Shown: in pieces, positions 1-8,322 of the stretch | Numbering within the stretch: the first letter of the stretch is position 1 | How the letters are laid out: every line of letters begins with the position of its first letter | Assembly (NCBI RefSeq): GCF_002890915.1 | Contig: NZ_POUT01000006.1 | Coordinates: 124,001 to 188,000, forward strand | Origin: Stutzerimonas stutzeri | GTDB taxonomy: Bacteria > Pseudomonadota > Gammaproteobacteria > Pseudomonadales > Pseudomonadaceae | Direction of reading: 5' to 3' | Length of the DNA: 64,000 bases | Position numbers and translations under genes: made by a program | Notes under the pieces: generated by a model | Database searches by the model: none | What the model was told of the DNA's origin: nothing | The model's input: the letters and a program-made list of their open reading frames with translations, nothing else

Positions 1-149
1 TCGGATTTGCGCGACTTCACCGTGCCGGCGACGGCGATCGCCTTGCCCATCAGCAGCAGCTTTTCGGTGATGGTGGTCTTGCCCGCATCGGGGTGCGAGA
101 TGATAGCGAAGGTACGGCGCTTCGCGACTTCGGCGGCCTGAGTGGTCAT
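1..149 (-). CDS. prfC: Peptide chain release factor 3, N-terminal part (runs off the window)
   Basis: The reverse strand from the ATG at 149 gives 49 residues beginning [20 protein letters not shown] and containing the GTPase P-loop HPDAGKTT, then a lysine/arginine-rich switch I region. This is the N-terminus of RF3, the translational GTPase that recycles RF1 and RF2 after peptide release. Only the first tenth or so of the gene is present. A -10 hexamer TATAAT lies about 52 bp upstream. EF-G-like GTPases share the P-loop, but the wording around it fits RF3 best. Confidence 0.9.
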
Positions 150-553
150 CGGAATTAAGGAACCCGTCGACGAGTAGTCGGTCTGTCAAAAAAGGCGGCG
201 ATTATAGCGGTAAATGGATTTCCTGCGGTCCGCACGGCGGCGGAAAATGGCCGATTTGTGCAGTTTCCATGACGCTTTGTTTTGAATCGACAACAACGCG
301 AAACGGATGCGCATTCGGGATGTTTTTTTGATTGATCTATGCCCCCCTTGGTCCTAAAGTTCGCGCCCGAACGTCCATGCTGGCAACGATCCATCCGGCT
401 CAAGTACTGACGACGAGAGATCCCCTGTGATGCTCGGCGACATGCCTTGGGAAGTAGGCGAACCAAAGTGGGGAAACTGATCAGGCGTTCATGTCCGGGC
501 CGGCGGCCCGCATCCCTCATCCGACTTTTGTTTCCCGTTTTTGGAGTCCACGC
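150..553. other. prfC-speC divergent intergenic region (404 bp)
   Basis: No convincing gene is seen. The left part carries the prfC -10 box. The rest is leader DNA of speC, with a short hairpin (GTTCG/CGAAC) at about 359-372 and a GC-rich palindrome GGGCCGGCGGCCC near 497-509, some 45 bp before the speC start. Whether these are regulatory is unknown. The decarboxylase reading frame is open back to an ATG at 491, but the extra 21 residues are not family-like. Confidence 0.5.
201..206 (-). promoter_or_regulatory. Candidate -10 box of prfC
   Basis: On the minus strand this reads TATAAT, about 52 bp upstream of the prfC start. It sits in the context AAAGGCGGCGATTATAGCGG (plus strand), which recurs exactly upstream of kdsD. 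No good -35 is visible at 17 bp spacing. Confidence 0.5.
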
Positions 554-1717
554 ATGACGGTCAAGATCGAAGACTATTTCCCCCGCGCCACCTTCCAGAA
601 GATGAAGGCCTTCGCCGACCAGCACGAAACCCCCTTCGTCGTCATCGATACCGACACCATCAGCCAGGCCTACGACGACCTGCGCGCCGGTTTCGAGTTC
701 GCCAAGGTGTACTATGCGGTCAAGGCCAACCCGGCGGTCGAGATCATCGACCTGCTGCGCGACAAGGGCTCGAGCTTCGACATCGCCTCGATCTACGAGC
801 TGGACAAGGTCATGGCCCGCGGTGTCGGCCCGGAGCGCATCAGCTACGGCAACACCATCAAGAAAGCCAAGGACATCCGCTACTTCTTCGAGAAGGGCGT
901 GCGCATGTTCGCCACCGACTCCGAAGCCGACCTGCGCAACATCGCCAAGGCCGCGCCGGGCTCCAAGGTCTACGTGCGCATCCTCACCGAAGGCTCGACC
1001 ACGGCCGACTGGCCGCTGTCGCGCAAGTTCGGCTGCCAGACCGACATGGCCATGGACCTGCTGATTCTCGCTCGCCAGCTGGGCCTGGTGCCTTACGGCA
1101 TTTCCTTCCACGTCGGCTCGCAGCAGCGCGACATCTCCGTGTGGGATGCCGCCATCGCCAAGGTCAAGGTAATCTTCGAGCGCCTGAAGGATGAGGACGG
1201 CATCGAGCTGAAGATGATCAACATGGGCGGCGGCTTCCCGGCCAACTACATCACCCGCACCAACAGCCTGGAAACCTATGCCGAGGAAATCATCCGCTTC
1301 CTCAAGGAAGACTTCGGCGACGACCTGCCGGAAATCATTCTCGAGCCGGGCCGCTCGCTGATTGCCAACGCCGGCATCCTGGTCAGCGAAGTGGTGCTGG
1401 TGGCGCGCAAGTCGCGTACCGCGGTCGAGCGCTGGGTGTATGTCGATGTGGGCAAGTTCAGCGGTCTGATCGAAACCATGGACGAGTCCATCAAGTTCCC
1501 GATCTACGCCGAGAAGAAGGGCGAAGTGGAGGAAGTGGTGATTGCCGGGCCGACCTGTGACAGCGCCGACATCATGTACGAGAACTACAAGTACGGCCTG
1601 CCGCTGAACCTGGCCATTGGTGACCGCCTGTACTGGCTGTCCACCGGCGCCTACACCACCAGCTACAGCGCGGTGGAATTCAACGGTTTCCCGCCGCTGA
1701 AGGCTTACTACATCTAA
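554..1717 (+). CDS. speC: Ornithine/lysine decarboxylase, alanine racemase-fold (type III) PLP enzyme
   Basis: 387 residues. Decarboxylates ornithine (and probably lysine) to putrescine or cadaverine, the first step of polyamine synthesis, in the cytoplasm. The PLP lysine is Lys57 in YYAVKANP; His186 in FHVGSQ, the glycine run MGGGFP at 224-229 and EPGR at 264-267 bind the cofactor; Cys335 in GPTCDS is the active-site cysteine of the second subunit. These motifs are those of eukaryotic-type ODC, not the large bacterial inducible enzymes. The start at 554 follows TTGGAG at 541-546. A rho-independent terminator follows. Pseudomonas keeps this gene beside prfC and the piu genes. Confidence 0.93.
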   Translation: MTVKIEDYFPRATFQKMKAFADQHETPFVVIDTDTISQAYDDLRAGFEFAKVYYAVKANPAVEIIDLLRDKGSSFDIASIYELDKVMARGVGPERISYGNTIKKAKDIRYFFEKGVRMFATDSEADLRNIAKAAPGSKVYVRILTEGSTTADWPLSRKFGCQTDMAMDLLILARQLGLVPYGISFHVGSQQRDISVWDAAIAKVKVIFERLKDEDGIELKMINMGGGFPANYITRTNSLETYAEEIIRFLKEDFGDDLPEIILEPGRSLIANAGILVSEVVLVARKSRTAVERWVYVDVGKFSGLIETMDESIKFPIYAEKKGEVEEVVIAGPTCDSADIMYENYKYGLPLNLAIGDRLYWLSTGAYTTSYSAVEFNGFPPLKAYYI

Positions 1718-1734
1718 GCCGTAGTCGCCGAATG

Positions 1735-1765
1735 AAACGCCCCGCCATGCGGGGCGTTTTCGTTT
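1735..1765 (+). terminator. Rho-independent terminator of speC
   Basis: Perfect 9-bp stem AAACGCCCC/GGGGCGTTT with loop GCCATGC, followed by a T-rich tail, 18 bp after the speC stop. The A-run on the other side lets it serve the convergent Sel1 gene as well. Confidence 0.85.
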
Positions 1766-1776
1766 CCGCGCTTCGT

Positions 1777-2535
1777 TCACTGTGGACCGGCGCGTAGCTC
1801 GTCGCGTCGCCGCGCGTAGGCCTCGACGATATCGGCGATCGGCGGCAGCGCGGCAGCCTGCAGGCTGGCCAGCGCGGTTTCGATGAACTTCAGGTGGCCG
1901 AGCTCCAGCGCGAGACTCAGCCAATGCCGGGCGGCGTCCCATTGCCGCTCGGCGATTAGCACGGCGGCATGGCTGAACTGCCCGCGAAAGTCGCCGGCTT
2001 CGGCCGAACGTGCATACCAGGCATGTGCCGTGGCCAGATCCCGCGCCACGCCGCAGCCGTCTTCGAGGCAGCGGCCGGTGAGGTTCATCGACTTGGCATG
2101 ACCAAGCTCGGCAGCCTGGCGATAGAGCCGGTAGGCGGTCGTGTGGTCCTTTACCACGCCACGTCCGGTGGCCAGCAGGTTGGCCAGGTTGTACATGCCC
2201 CAGTCCAGCCCCAGATCGGCGGCGCGCCGGTAGTAGTCGGCGGCGCGCTTCGTATCGGCTGTGCAACCCCAGCCGTGCTCGTGGCAGCGACCGGCCATGT
2301 TGCAGGCCATGGCATGTCCGCGTTCGGCGGCGATGTCGAACCAGGTCAGGGCCAGCGTCGGGTCGGCCTGGATGCCGTAGCCTTCCAGCAGGATCTGGCC
2401 GAGCAGCGCCTGCGCTTCGATCTCCCCGGCGGCCGCCGCACCGAGCACCAGTCGTGCCGCCCGCTGCGGCTGCTTGGCAAGGTCGTCCAGTTGTGCCGTG
2501 TCGAGAGCTTCCTCGCGGCGCAGAAGATGGCGCAT
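1777..2535 (-). CDS. Sel1-repeat (SLR/TPR-like) protein downstream of piuC
   Basis: 252 residues with at least four Sel1-like repeats between about residues 45 and 215, seen as repeated A...LG...YG and A..WY..AAE.G segments such as DPTLALTWFDIAAERGHA, TKRAADYYRRAADLGLD and DHTTAYRLYRQAAELGHA. Sel1 repeats are helical protein-protein interaction modules; no enzyme motif is present. The ATG at 2535 overlaps the piuC stop codon (TGATG), so it is translationally coupled to piuC and probably iron-regulated with it. It corresponds by position to PAO1 PA4516. Function unknown. No signal peptide is evident. Confidence 0.82.
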   Translation of the reverse strand: MRHLLRREEALDTAQLDDLAKQPQRAARLVLGAAAAGEIEAQALLGQILLEGYGIQADPTLALTWFDIAAERGHAMACNMAGRCHEHGWGCTADTKRAADYYRRAADLGLDWGMYNLANLLATGRGVVKDHTTAYRLYRQAAELGHAKSMNLTGRCLEDGCGVARDLATAHAWYARSAEAGDFRGQFSHAAVLIAERQWDAARHWLSLALELGHLKFIETALASLQAAALPPIADIVEAYARRRDELRAGPQ

Positions 2536-3215
2536 CAAACCTCGACCCAGCGCCGCAGCAGGTTGTGGTAGGTGCCGGTGAGCTGCACCAGCGCCGGATG
2601 CTCGGGGACATCGGTGGTCAGCTGCTGGATGGCCTGATCCATCTCGTAGAGCAGGGTGCGCTGGGCATCCTCGCGCACCAGACTCTGGATCCAGAAGAAC
2701 GAGGCCAGCCGCGCGCCGCGGGTCACCGGCTCGACCTTGTGCAGGCTGGTGCTGGGATAGAGCACCATGTCGCCGGCGGCGAACTTCACCCGCTGCGTGC
2801 CGTAGGTGTCCTGGATCACCAGGTCGCCGCCGTCGTACTCCTCCGGGTCGCTGAAGAACAGTGTGGCGGACAGGTCGGTGCGCACGCGTTCGGCGCTGTT
2901 GCGCACCTGCCGCACCGCATTGTCGATGTGATAGCCGAACTCGCCGCCGGCGGTGTAGCAGTTGAACAGGGGCGGGAAGACCTTGCTCGGCAGCGCGGCG
3001 GACATGAACTGCGGATGTTGCCAGAGACGCTGCAGCATGGCTTCGGCGATTTCACGGGCGAGCGGGTCGTCTTCGGCCAGCTGCAGATTGTATTTCGCCT
3101 TGGCCGACTGGTAGCCGGCCGTTACCCGGCCATCCTGCCAGGCGGCCTGTTCCAGCGCAGCGCGGATACGGTCGGTTTCTTCGCGGGAAAATACGTTGGC
3201 AATGCGTAACAGCAT
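2535..3215 (-). CDS. piuC: Fe(II)/2-oxoglutarate-dependent PKHD-type hydroxylase
   Basis: 226 residues, the usual size of the PiuC/YbiX family. The iron ligands are visible as His96-x-Asp98 in YHIDNA and His159 in TSLHKVEPV, with the 2-oxoglutarate Arg169 ten residues later. The natural substrate is not established. The gene is divergent from the TonB receptor piuA and shares a 137-bp promoter region with Fur-like sequences, so co-regulation by iron is expected. It overlaps the Sel1 gene downstream by one base. In P. aeruginosa piuA-piuC lies at the same place and matters for siderophore-antibiotic uptake. Confidence 0.9.
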   Translation of the reverse strand: MLLRIANVFSREETDRIRAALEQAAWQDGRVTAGYQSAKAKYNLQLAEDDPLAREIAEAMLQRLWQHPQFMSAALPSKVFPPLFNCYTAGGEFGYHIDNAVRQVRNSAERVRTDLSATLFFSDPEEYDGGDLVIQDTYGTQRVKFAAGDMVLYPSTSLHKVEPVTRGARLASFFWIQSLVREDAQRTLLYEMDQAIQQLTTDVPEHPALVQLTGTYHNLLRRWVEV

Positions 3216-3241
3216 GGGGCACCGGCAGAAGGGAAAGGTCG

Positions 3242-3322
3242 AATGATATTAGTTTGCATTTAGATGTTTCAGAATGCGACAGAATGTATCAGAATGTCAT
3301 CCGCTAATAATAGTAATTCGCA
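3242..3322. promoter_or_regulatory. Divergent piuC/piuA control region with Fur-like sites and phased CAGAATG repeats
   Basis: AATGATATTAGTTTGCATTT at 3242-3261 resembles a Fur box, and a second A/T-rich stretch TAATAATAGTAATTCG lies at 3305-3320. Between them CAGAATG occurs three times at 3270, 3280 and 3290, exactly 10 bp apart, i.e. on one face of the helix. The Fur assignment rests on resemblance to the consensus; the CAGAATG repeats match no site I recognise. Confidence 0.45.
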
Positions 3323-3352
3323 GTTGCATTAACTCCTGAGGATCTGCATTCC

Positions 3353-5614
3353 ATGTCGCGTCAGTCTGTTGAACTGGCCCAGCCACCCCGCGTGTTGGCT
3401 TCGGCTATCGGTGTTGCGCTTACCGCTTTCTCCGTCCCTTCCATCGCCCAGTCCACGCCCGATACCGCTGCGGCGCGCGGCGAGGCGCCGGTCGCGCTCG
3501 ACGAAGTGACCGTGATCGGCGAGCAGGAGCAAAGCTACAAGGCCGATACCTCCGCCTCGAAGAAGTACACCGCGCCGTTGCGCGAGACGCCCAAGTCGGT
3601 CACCGTGATCACCGACCAGGTGATCCGCGACACCGGTTCGCTCACCTTGGTCGACGCATTGCGCACCACCTCCGGCATCACCTTCGGTGCCGGCGAGGGC
3701 GGCAACCCGGCGGGCGACCGGCCGATCATTCGCGGCTTCAACGCCGAGAGCGATACCTTCATCGATGGCCTGCGTGACGTGGGTTCGCAGACTCGCGAGA
3801 TCTTCAACGTCGAAAGCATCGAGGTGAGCAAGGGGCCGGGCTCGGCGTACACCGGCGCCGGCTCCACCGGCGGCAGCCTCAACCTGATCAGCAAGACCGC
3901 CAAGCAACGCGATTTCGGCGACGCCAGCATCACCCTCGGTTCGGACCAGACGCGCCGCTACACGCTGGACGTCAACCGCGTGCTGGGCGACAACGTCGCC
4001 GGGCGCCTGAACCTGATGAAGCACGAGGCCAACGTCGCCGGCCGCGATGGCGTTGACGTCAGCCGTTGGGGTGTGGCGCCGACCATCACCTTCGGCTTCG
4101 ATACGCCGACCCGGGCGACGCTGTCGTACTACCACCTGGAAACCGACGACATGCCCGATTACGGCATTCCGCTGACGGTGGCCACGCCGGGCAACCCGCA
4201 CCGCGAGCCGGCCAAGGTCGATCGCGACAACTTCTACGGCCTGGAAAGCCGCGACTTCCGCGAGAGCACCACGGATGCTGGCACGATCCGTTTGGAGCAC
4301 GACCTGAACGAGAACCTGACCGTTTCCAACACCACCCGCGTGGCGCGCACCACCCTGGACTACATCGTCACCAACCCGGACGACTCGCGCGGCAACGTAC
4401 CCAACGGCCTGGTCTCGCGTTCGGCCAAGAGCCGCAACTCCAACACCCAGAGCTGGGTCAACCAGACCGACCTGACCGCGCGCTTCGATACCGGCAGCAT
4501 CGAGCACACCCTGGTCACGGGTGTGGAGATCAGCGATGTGGGTGTGCACAACCGGCCTTACGTGGTAACCCCGGGCGCTGCCGGCAACACCTGTACACCG
4601 GCGCATCTGGCCTCCGGTGACTGCACCAGCCTGTACAACCCCAGCCCCAAGGACGCCTGGACCGGCAGCATCGCGCGCAGCACGGCGACGACCGATACCG
4701 ACACCGAAACGCTGGCGGCCTACGTCTTCGATACGCTGAAGTTCAACGAGCAATGGTCACTGAACATGGGCCTGCGTTACGACGACTACGAAACGACGCA
4801 GAAGGCTGTCTCCACTGCCGGTGTGGTGACCCGTCCGGAAAACAAGAGCCACTTCTGGAACTACCAGCTGGGCCTGGTCTTCAATCCGCTGCCCAATGGC
4901 AGCCTCTATGCGGCCTGGTCGACCTCCAGCAACCCGTCCGGCGAGACCGGTGGCGAAGGCGCCGATGCGCTCAGCGTGAACAACGAGGTTCTCGATCCGG
5001 AGCGCAACCGCAACTACGAGATCGGCACCAAGTGGGACTTCTTCGACGAGCGTCTCGGCCTGACCGCCGCGCTGTTCCGCACCGAGAAGACCAACGCGCG
5101 GGTGACCAACGCCAGCGGTTTCCAGGAAAGCATCGGTGAAACCCAGGTCGATGGCCTGGAACTGGGCGCCACCGGCCAGCTCACCCGCAACTGGCAGGTG
5201 TTCGCCAGCTACACCTACCTGGATGCCGAACTGGTCAAGTCCGGTGTCGCCAATATCGGCACGCGGGCCAGCCCGATCTACGTCGAGGGTCTGTACGACG
5301 GCAACGATGTGCCCAGTACGCCGAAGCACAGCTTCAGCTTCTGGAACACCTACAACCTGACCCAGGACCTGACCATCGGGGGCGGCGCCACCTACGTCGA
5401 CTCGCGCTTCGGCGATGCGGCCAACAACATCGAGGTGCCGGAGTACTGGCGCTACGATGCGATGGCGGCCTATCGCGTGAGCAAGAACCTGGACCTGCAG
5501 CTGAACGTGCAGAACCTGACCGACAAGCGCTACTTCGATCAGGTCTACGGCAGCCACTATGCCCATGTCGCGGCGGGTCGTACCGCCTTGCTGAGCACCA
5601 ACTTCCACTTCTGA
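3353..5614 (+). CDS. piuA: TonB-dependent catecholate-type siderophore receptor
   Basis: 753 residues. Outer-membrane receptor importing ferric siderophore with TonB energy. A signal peptide ends near ALTAFSVPSIAQS (about residue 34). The TonB box-like DEVTVIG is at about 50-56, the plug follows (TPKSVTVITDQVI, RGFNAESDTFIDGLRD, VESIEVSKGPGSAYTG), then the beta-barrel with the C-terminal strand ending in Phe (ALLSTNFHF). Plug and length match the PiuA/Fiu group. SD sequence GAGGA lies 8-12 bp before the ATG. Transcribed away from piuC under a shared Fur-like region. The substrate is inferred from the family, not shown. Confidence 0.92.
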   Translation: MSRQSVELAQPPRVLASAIGVALTAFSVPSIAQSTPDTAAARGEAPVALDEVTVIGEQEQSYKADTSASKKYTAPLRETPKSVTVITDQVIRDTGSLTLVDALRTTSGITFGAGEGGNPAGDRPIIRGFNAESDTFIDGLRDVGSQTREIFNVESIEVSKGPGSAYTGAGSTGGSLNLISKTAKQRDFGDASITLGSDQTRRYTLDVNRVLGDNVAGRLNLMKHEANVAGRDGVDVSRWGVAPTITFGFDTPTRATLSYYHLETDDMPDYGIPLTVATPGNPHREPAKVDRDNFYGLESRDFRESTTDAGTIRLEHDLNENLTVSNTTRVARTTLDYIVTNPDDSRGNVPNGLVSRSAKSRNSNTQSWVNQTDLTARFDTGSIEHTLVTGVEISDVGVHNRPYVVTPGAAGNTCTPAHLASGDCTSLYNPSPKDAWTGSIARSTATTDTDTETLAAYVFDTLKFNEQWSLNMGLRYDDYETTQKAVSTAGVVTRPENKSHFWNYQLGLVFNPLPNGSLYAAWSTSSNPSGETGGEGADALSVNNEVLDPERNRNYEIGTKWDFFDERLGLTAALFRTEKTNARVTNASGFQESIGETQVDGLELGATGQLTRNWQVFASYTYLDAELVKSGVANIGTRASPIYVEGLYDGNDVPSTPKHSFSFWNTYNLTQDLTIGGGATYVDSRFGDAANNIEVPEYWRYDAMAAYRVSKNLDLQLNVQNLTDKRYFDQVYGSHYAHVAAGRTALLSTNFHF

Positions 5615-5632
5615 TCCGCACGCGTGAAAAAA

Positions 5633-5794
5633 CAAAGGCCGCTCTTCGAGGCTAATGCTGTTCGGATAAGCGCGGAGAGTACTCTGTAGGAGCGCGCCAG
5701 GCGCGCGAATCGCGGGCGTGGCCCGCTCCTACAGATCCAGCATCCAGCTTGAGTCGCTAAGTGAACAGCATTGCGCTCTTCGAGGTGGCCTTTG
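5633..5794. repeat. REP/BIME element nested in an interrupted inverted repeat between convergent genes
   Basis: 5685-5733 is an inverted pair of REP units with outer ends TGTAGGAGCG and CGCTCCTACA. Outside it, CAAAGGCC (5633-5640) pairs with GGCCTTTG (5787-5794) and AATGCTGTTC (5654-5663) with GAACAGCATT (5763-5772), while GCTCTTCGAG is present in the same orientation in both arms (5641-5650 and 5775-5784). It lies between the stop codons of piuA and the flavoprotein gene, where a bidirectional terminator is expected. The REP may have been inserted into such a terminator. Confidence 0.7.
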
Positions 5795-5807
5795 TCGTCA
5801 TGGCGCA

Positions 5808-7373
5808 TCAATACAGGTCGCGGCGATAGCGACCCTGTTCGCTCAGTTGCTCCAGCTGCGCCTGGCCGAGCAGGCCCAGCAGTATCTGCTGCACCTCCTG
5901 ACCCATGCCGTCCAGGCTGCCGCAGACATGGATCGCCGCGCCCTGGGCGACCCAGCGGCGCAACTCGTCCGCCGCATCGCGCAGGGCGTGCTGCACGTAG
6001 CGCTTGTTCGTCTGGTCACGGGAAAACGCCAGGTCCAGCCGTTGCAGGTGGCCGCTTTCACGCCACTGCGCCAACTCATCCTGGAAGAGGAAATCGTGCG
6101 CCGCGTTGCGCTCGCCGAACAGCAGCCAGTTGCGCGAGCCCGTTTTTGCGGCACGTTCGCGCAGGTGCGCACGCAGCCCGGCGATGCCCGTGCCGTTGCC
6201 GATCAGGATCAGCGGCGTAGCGGCGTCCGGGCCGTGGAATGACGGATTGCTGCGGATGCGCAGCTCGATCTCTTCGCCGATGGCCGCGTAGCGGCACAGC
6301 CAGCCGGAACCGAGCCCGGGAGTGCCGTCGGCCTGGAAGGCTTCGCGTACCACCAGCTGCACGGCGCCGTCGGCGGGTATCGAGGCGATGGAGTATTCGC
6401 GGTGCGGCAGCGGCGGCAAGGCCAGCAGCGCCTCGGCGTCGAAGCCGTGCAGGTCGCCAGTGGCGGGCAGGTGCCTTCTGGACAGCTGTGCGGCCAGGTT
6501 CTGGCCATCGAACAATGCATGAGGATCGAGGCCCACATCGTGCAACAAGGCTTCGATGCGCGCGGGCGCGTGGCGCGGGCCGACTTCGACGATATCGCCG
6601 GCGCGCCATGATGTCTGCTCGCTCGGCGGCGCCAGGGTCAGCAGTTGTACCGGCGCACCGGAACTGCCGGGGTTGAGGCAATGGCGGCCGGTCAGGCGCC
6701 AGGGTTGATAGGGCGCCGGCAGCCAGTCGCTGAAATTGCTCTCGCCGCTCAGGTGGGCGAGTTGATGTTGCCAGTGCCGCAGCACGCCAGGATCGGCGCG
6801 GTCGGCCTCCAGGCGGTCGAACAGCGGCATGCCGCCGAGCTGGCGCAGGCGCTCGTCGAGGCGGCGGCCGAAGGCGCAGAAATCCCGGTACTGGCGATCA
6901 CCGAAGGCCAGCACAGCGTATTCCAGCGGCTGGCTCAGGGCGCCGCCCATGGCGAGTCGCCGCTCGAAGCGGGCCGCATTGTCCGGTGCCTCGCCTTCGC
7001 CGTAGGTGCTGACGACGAACAGGGCGCGCGGGGCCGGCAGGTCGTTCGGCTCCAGCGCGTTGAGCGGCAGCAGCAGCGTCTCGACGCCCGCAGCGCGCAA
7101 CTGCTGCGCGCTGCGCTCGGCGAAATCCTGTGCCTGGCCGCCCTGGCTGGCATAGGCGACCAGCATCTGCGTCCGACCAGCAGCCGCCGGCCGCCGGCGC
7201 AGCCGCCCACGCCAGCAGTACAGCGACAGGGCGAGATAGAGCGTGGCGACCACTACCGCGCTGATTTCCCGCGCTGGCTGCCACCAGAGCAGGCCGGTCG
7301 CGATGACGATGCAGCAGAGCAGTGGCCAGCCGCGCAGGAGTGCGAAGAGGGGCGAGGGCAACGAAGGGCTCAT
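5808..7373 (-). CDS. Membrane-anchored flavodoxin/FAD-NADP(H) oxidoreductase (CysJ-like)
   Basis: 521 residues from the ATG at 7373. Two hydrophobic segments lie within the first 60 residues, then a flavodoxin domain (MLVAYASQGGQAQDFAERSA; STYGEGEAPDNAARF), an FAD domain with REYSIAS, and a C-terminal NADP-binding domain (ILIGNGTGIAGLRAHL; WLLFGERN) ending RRDLY. This is the sulfite-reductase-alpha/P450-reductase architecture with a membrane anchor. In PAO1 I recall PA4513 carrying a PepSY membrane part fused to such a module; here the PepSY protein is a separate gene of the same cluster. Probable role: moving electrons from NADPH into the membrane for ferric siderophore reduction, by inference from iron-uptake neighbours. 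The frame is open further upstream, but that part overlaps the DUF4198 gene. Confidence 0.85.
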   Translation of the reverse strand: MSPSLPSPLFALLRGWPLLCCIVIATGLLWWQPAREISAVVVATLYLALSLYCWRGRLRRRPAAAGRTQMLVAYASQGGQAQDFAERSAQQLRAAGVETLLLPLNALEPNDLPAPRALFVVSTYGEGEAPDNAARFERRLAMGGALSQPLEYAVLAFGDRQYRDFCAFGRRLDERLRQLGGMPLFDRLEADRADPGVLRHWQHQLAHLSGESNFSDWLPAPYQPWRLTGRHCLNPGSSGAPVQLLTLAPPSEQTSWRAGDIVEVGPRHAPARIEALLHDVGLDPHALFDGQNLAAQLSRRHLPATGDLHGFDAEALLALPPLPHREYSIASIPADGAVQLVVREAFQADGTPGLGSGWLCRYAAIGEEIELRIRSNPSFHGPDAATPLILIGNGTGIAGLRAHLRERAAKTGSRNWLLFGERNAAHDFLFQDELAQWRESGHLQRLDLAFSRDQTNKRYVQHALRDAADELRRWVAQGAAIHVCGSLDGMGQEVQQILLGLLGQAQLEQLSEQGRYRRDLY

Positions 7374-7393
7374 CGGTGCAAGGGAAGCAGGCT

Positions 7394-7421
7394 GGCCCGA
7401 GCCGTCACCACGGCTCGGGCC
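7394..7421. other. Perfect hairpin between the DUF4198 and flavoprotein genes
   Basis: Eleven-bp perfect stem GGCCCGAGCCG/CGGCTCGGGCC with loop TCACCA, in the 59-bp gap of a minus-strand gene set. No T-run follows in the direction of transcription, so it is not a classical terminator. It could stabilise the upstream message or separate expression levels. Confidence 0.6.
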
Positions 7422-7432
7422 AAGTCGGCGCG

Positions 7433-8308
7433 TCAGGGCGCCAGCACTTCCAGGGTTGCGCTGTAGCTGGCGCGGCGCGCGGTGGCCGGTTTGCTGACGC
7501 CCTTGTCGGTGGTCAGCTCGGCTTCCAGCCAGTACATGCCGGCCTGCGGCCAGGTGATGCTGAGCTTGCCGTCCTTGTCGGTCTTCGCCTTGATCTCGCC
7601 GAGCTCGTCGCGGTAGCGGTTGCCGCCGGGAATCACGCTGATCTCGACATCGGCGGCCGGCTTGCCGTCGAGCAGGAAGACGAAGTCTGCCGCTTCGCCG
7701 GCGAACAGGTCGTTGGGGTGGGTGACCGGCGCCAGCTCCAGGCCCTGGCCGGTCGGTTCGAGCACGGTTTCGCTCGGCGCGCCGGAGGTGACGAAGACTT
7801 CCATGCGACTGCTGTTCTGCGTCACCTTCAGTTCCTCGGCCTTGGCCGGCACGTCCTTGGCGAAACTCTCCGGGGTGCCCATCCAGCGGCGAACCTGGCC
7901 GTTCTCCTTCCAACTGGCGAACAGCCCGCTGTTGGCGATGGCCAGCTTGTAGGTGCCCTTCTGGTTCAGCTGTACATCGAAGGTGCTGCGGTAGCGGCCG
8001 ATGCTGCCGTTGAGCGGTTCCAGACGGCTGCCGTCCGGCGCCTGGATCGACAGTTGCGCGGCCGGCCGTGGACGCATGCCGGGCGGACCGCCGGCCGGGG
8101 CCTGGTCGAGCGCGCCTACGCCGGCGATGCGCAGGGGGAAGTGCTCGAAATAGAACAGGTCGTTGGAGACGGCGGCGTCGACGGTGATCCACGGCTCTTC
8201 GCCGGAGAGCACGGTGGCCGAGGGCAGCATCCAGGCGCGGTGGGCCTGGGCCGACAGCGGCAGGCAGACGGCGAGCGCCAGGGCGGTCCATTTGATGACG
8301 GGTTTCAT
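7433..8308 (-). CDS. DUF4198-domain periplasmic protein
   Basis: 291 residues. Starting at 8308 gives a clean signal peptide (MKPVIKWTALALAVCLPLSAQA, cleavage before HRAWMLPS) with SD AGGAAG just upstream. An in-frame ATG at 8326 overlaps the stop of the preceding gene (ATGA) and is the alternative start. The HRAWMLPS start and DKDGKLSITWPQAGMYWLEA segment are typical of DUF4198, a periplasmic beta-sandwich family linked to metal-uptake systems (some members near nickel or iron transporters). It sits in a PepSY-DUF2271-DUF4198-flavoprotein set next to two TonB receptors, so a role in iron handling in the periplasm is likely. Exact function is not known. Confidence 0.78.
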   Translation of the reverse strand: MKPVIKWTALALAVCLPLSAQAHRAWMLPSATVLSGEEPWITVDAAVSNDLFYFEHFPLRIAGVGALDQAPAGGPPGMRPRPAAQLSIQAPDGSRLEPLNGSIGRYRSTFDVQLNQKGTYKLAIANSGLFASWKENGQVRRWMGTPESFAKDVPAKAEELKVTQNSSRMEVFVTSGAPSETVLEPTGQGLELAPVTHPNDLFAGEAADFVFLLDGKPAADVEISVIPGGNRYRDELGEIKAKTDKDGKLSITWPQAGMYWLEAELTTDKGVSKPATARRASYSATLEVLAP

Positions 8309-8322
8309 GGCGTGCTTCCTGT

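Noticed and set aside
350..420. Flagellar sigma-28-like promoter (TAAAG...) upstream of speC
   Set aside because: The downstream GCCGATAA element is absent at the right spacing.
155..2611. An 818-codon minus-strand open frame, and many other long frames antisense to real genes such as hisD, tldD, rng and gatB
   Set aside because: Arises from high third-position GC; the translations are low-complexity (Arg, Ala, Gly, His-rich) and the other strand has clear family motifs.
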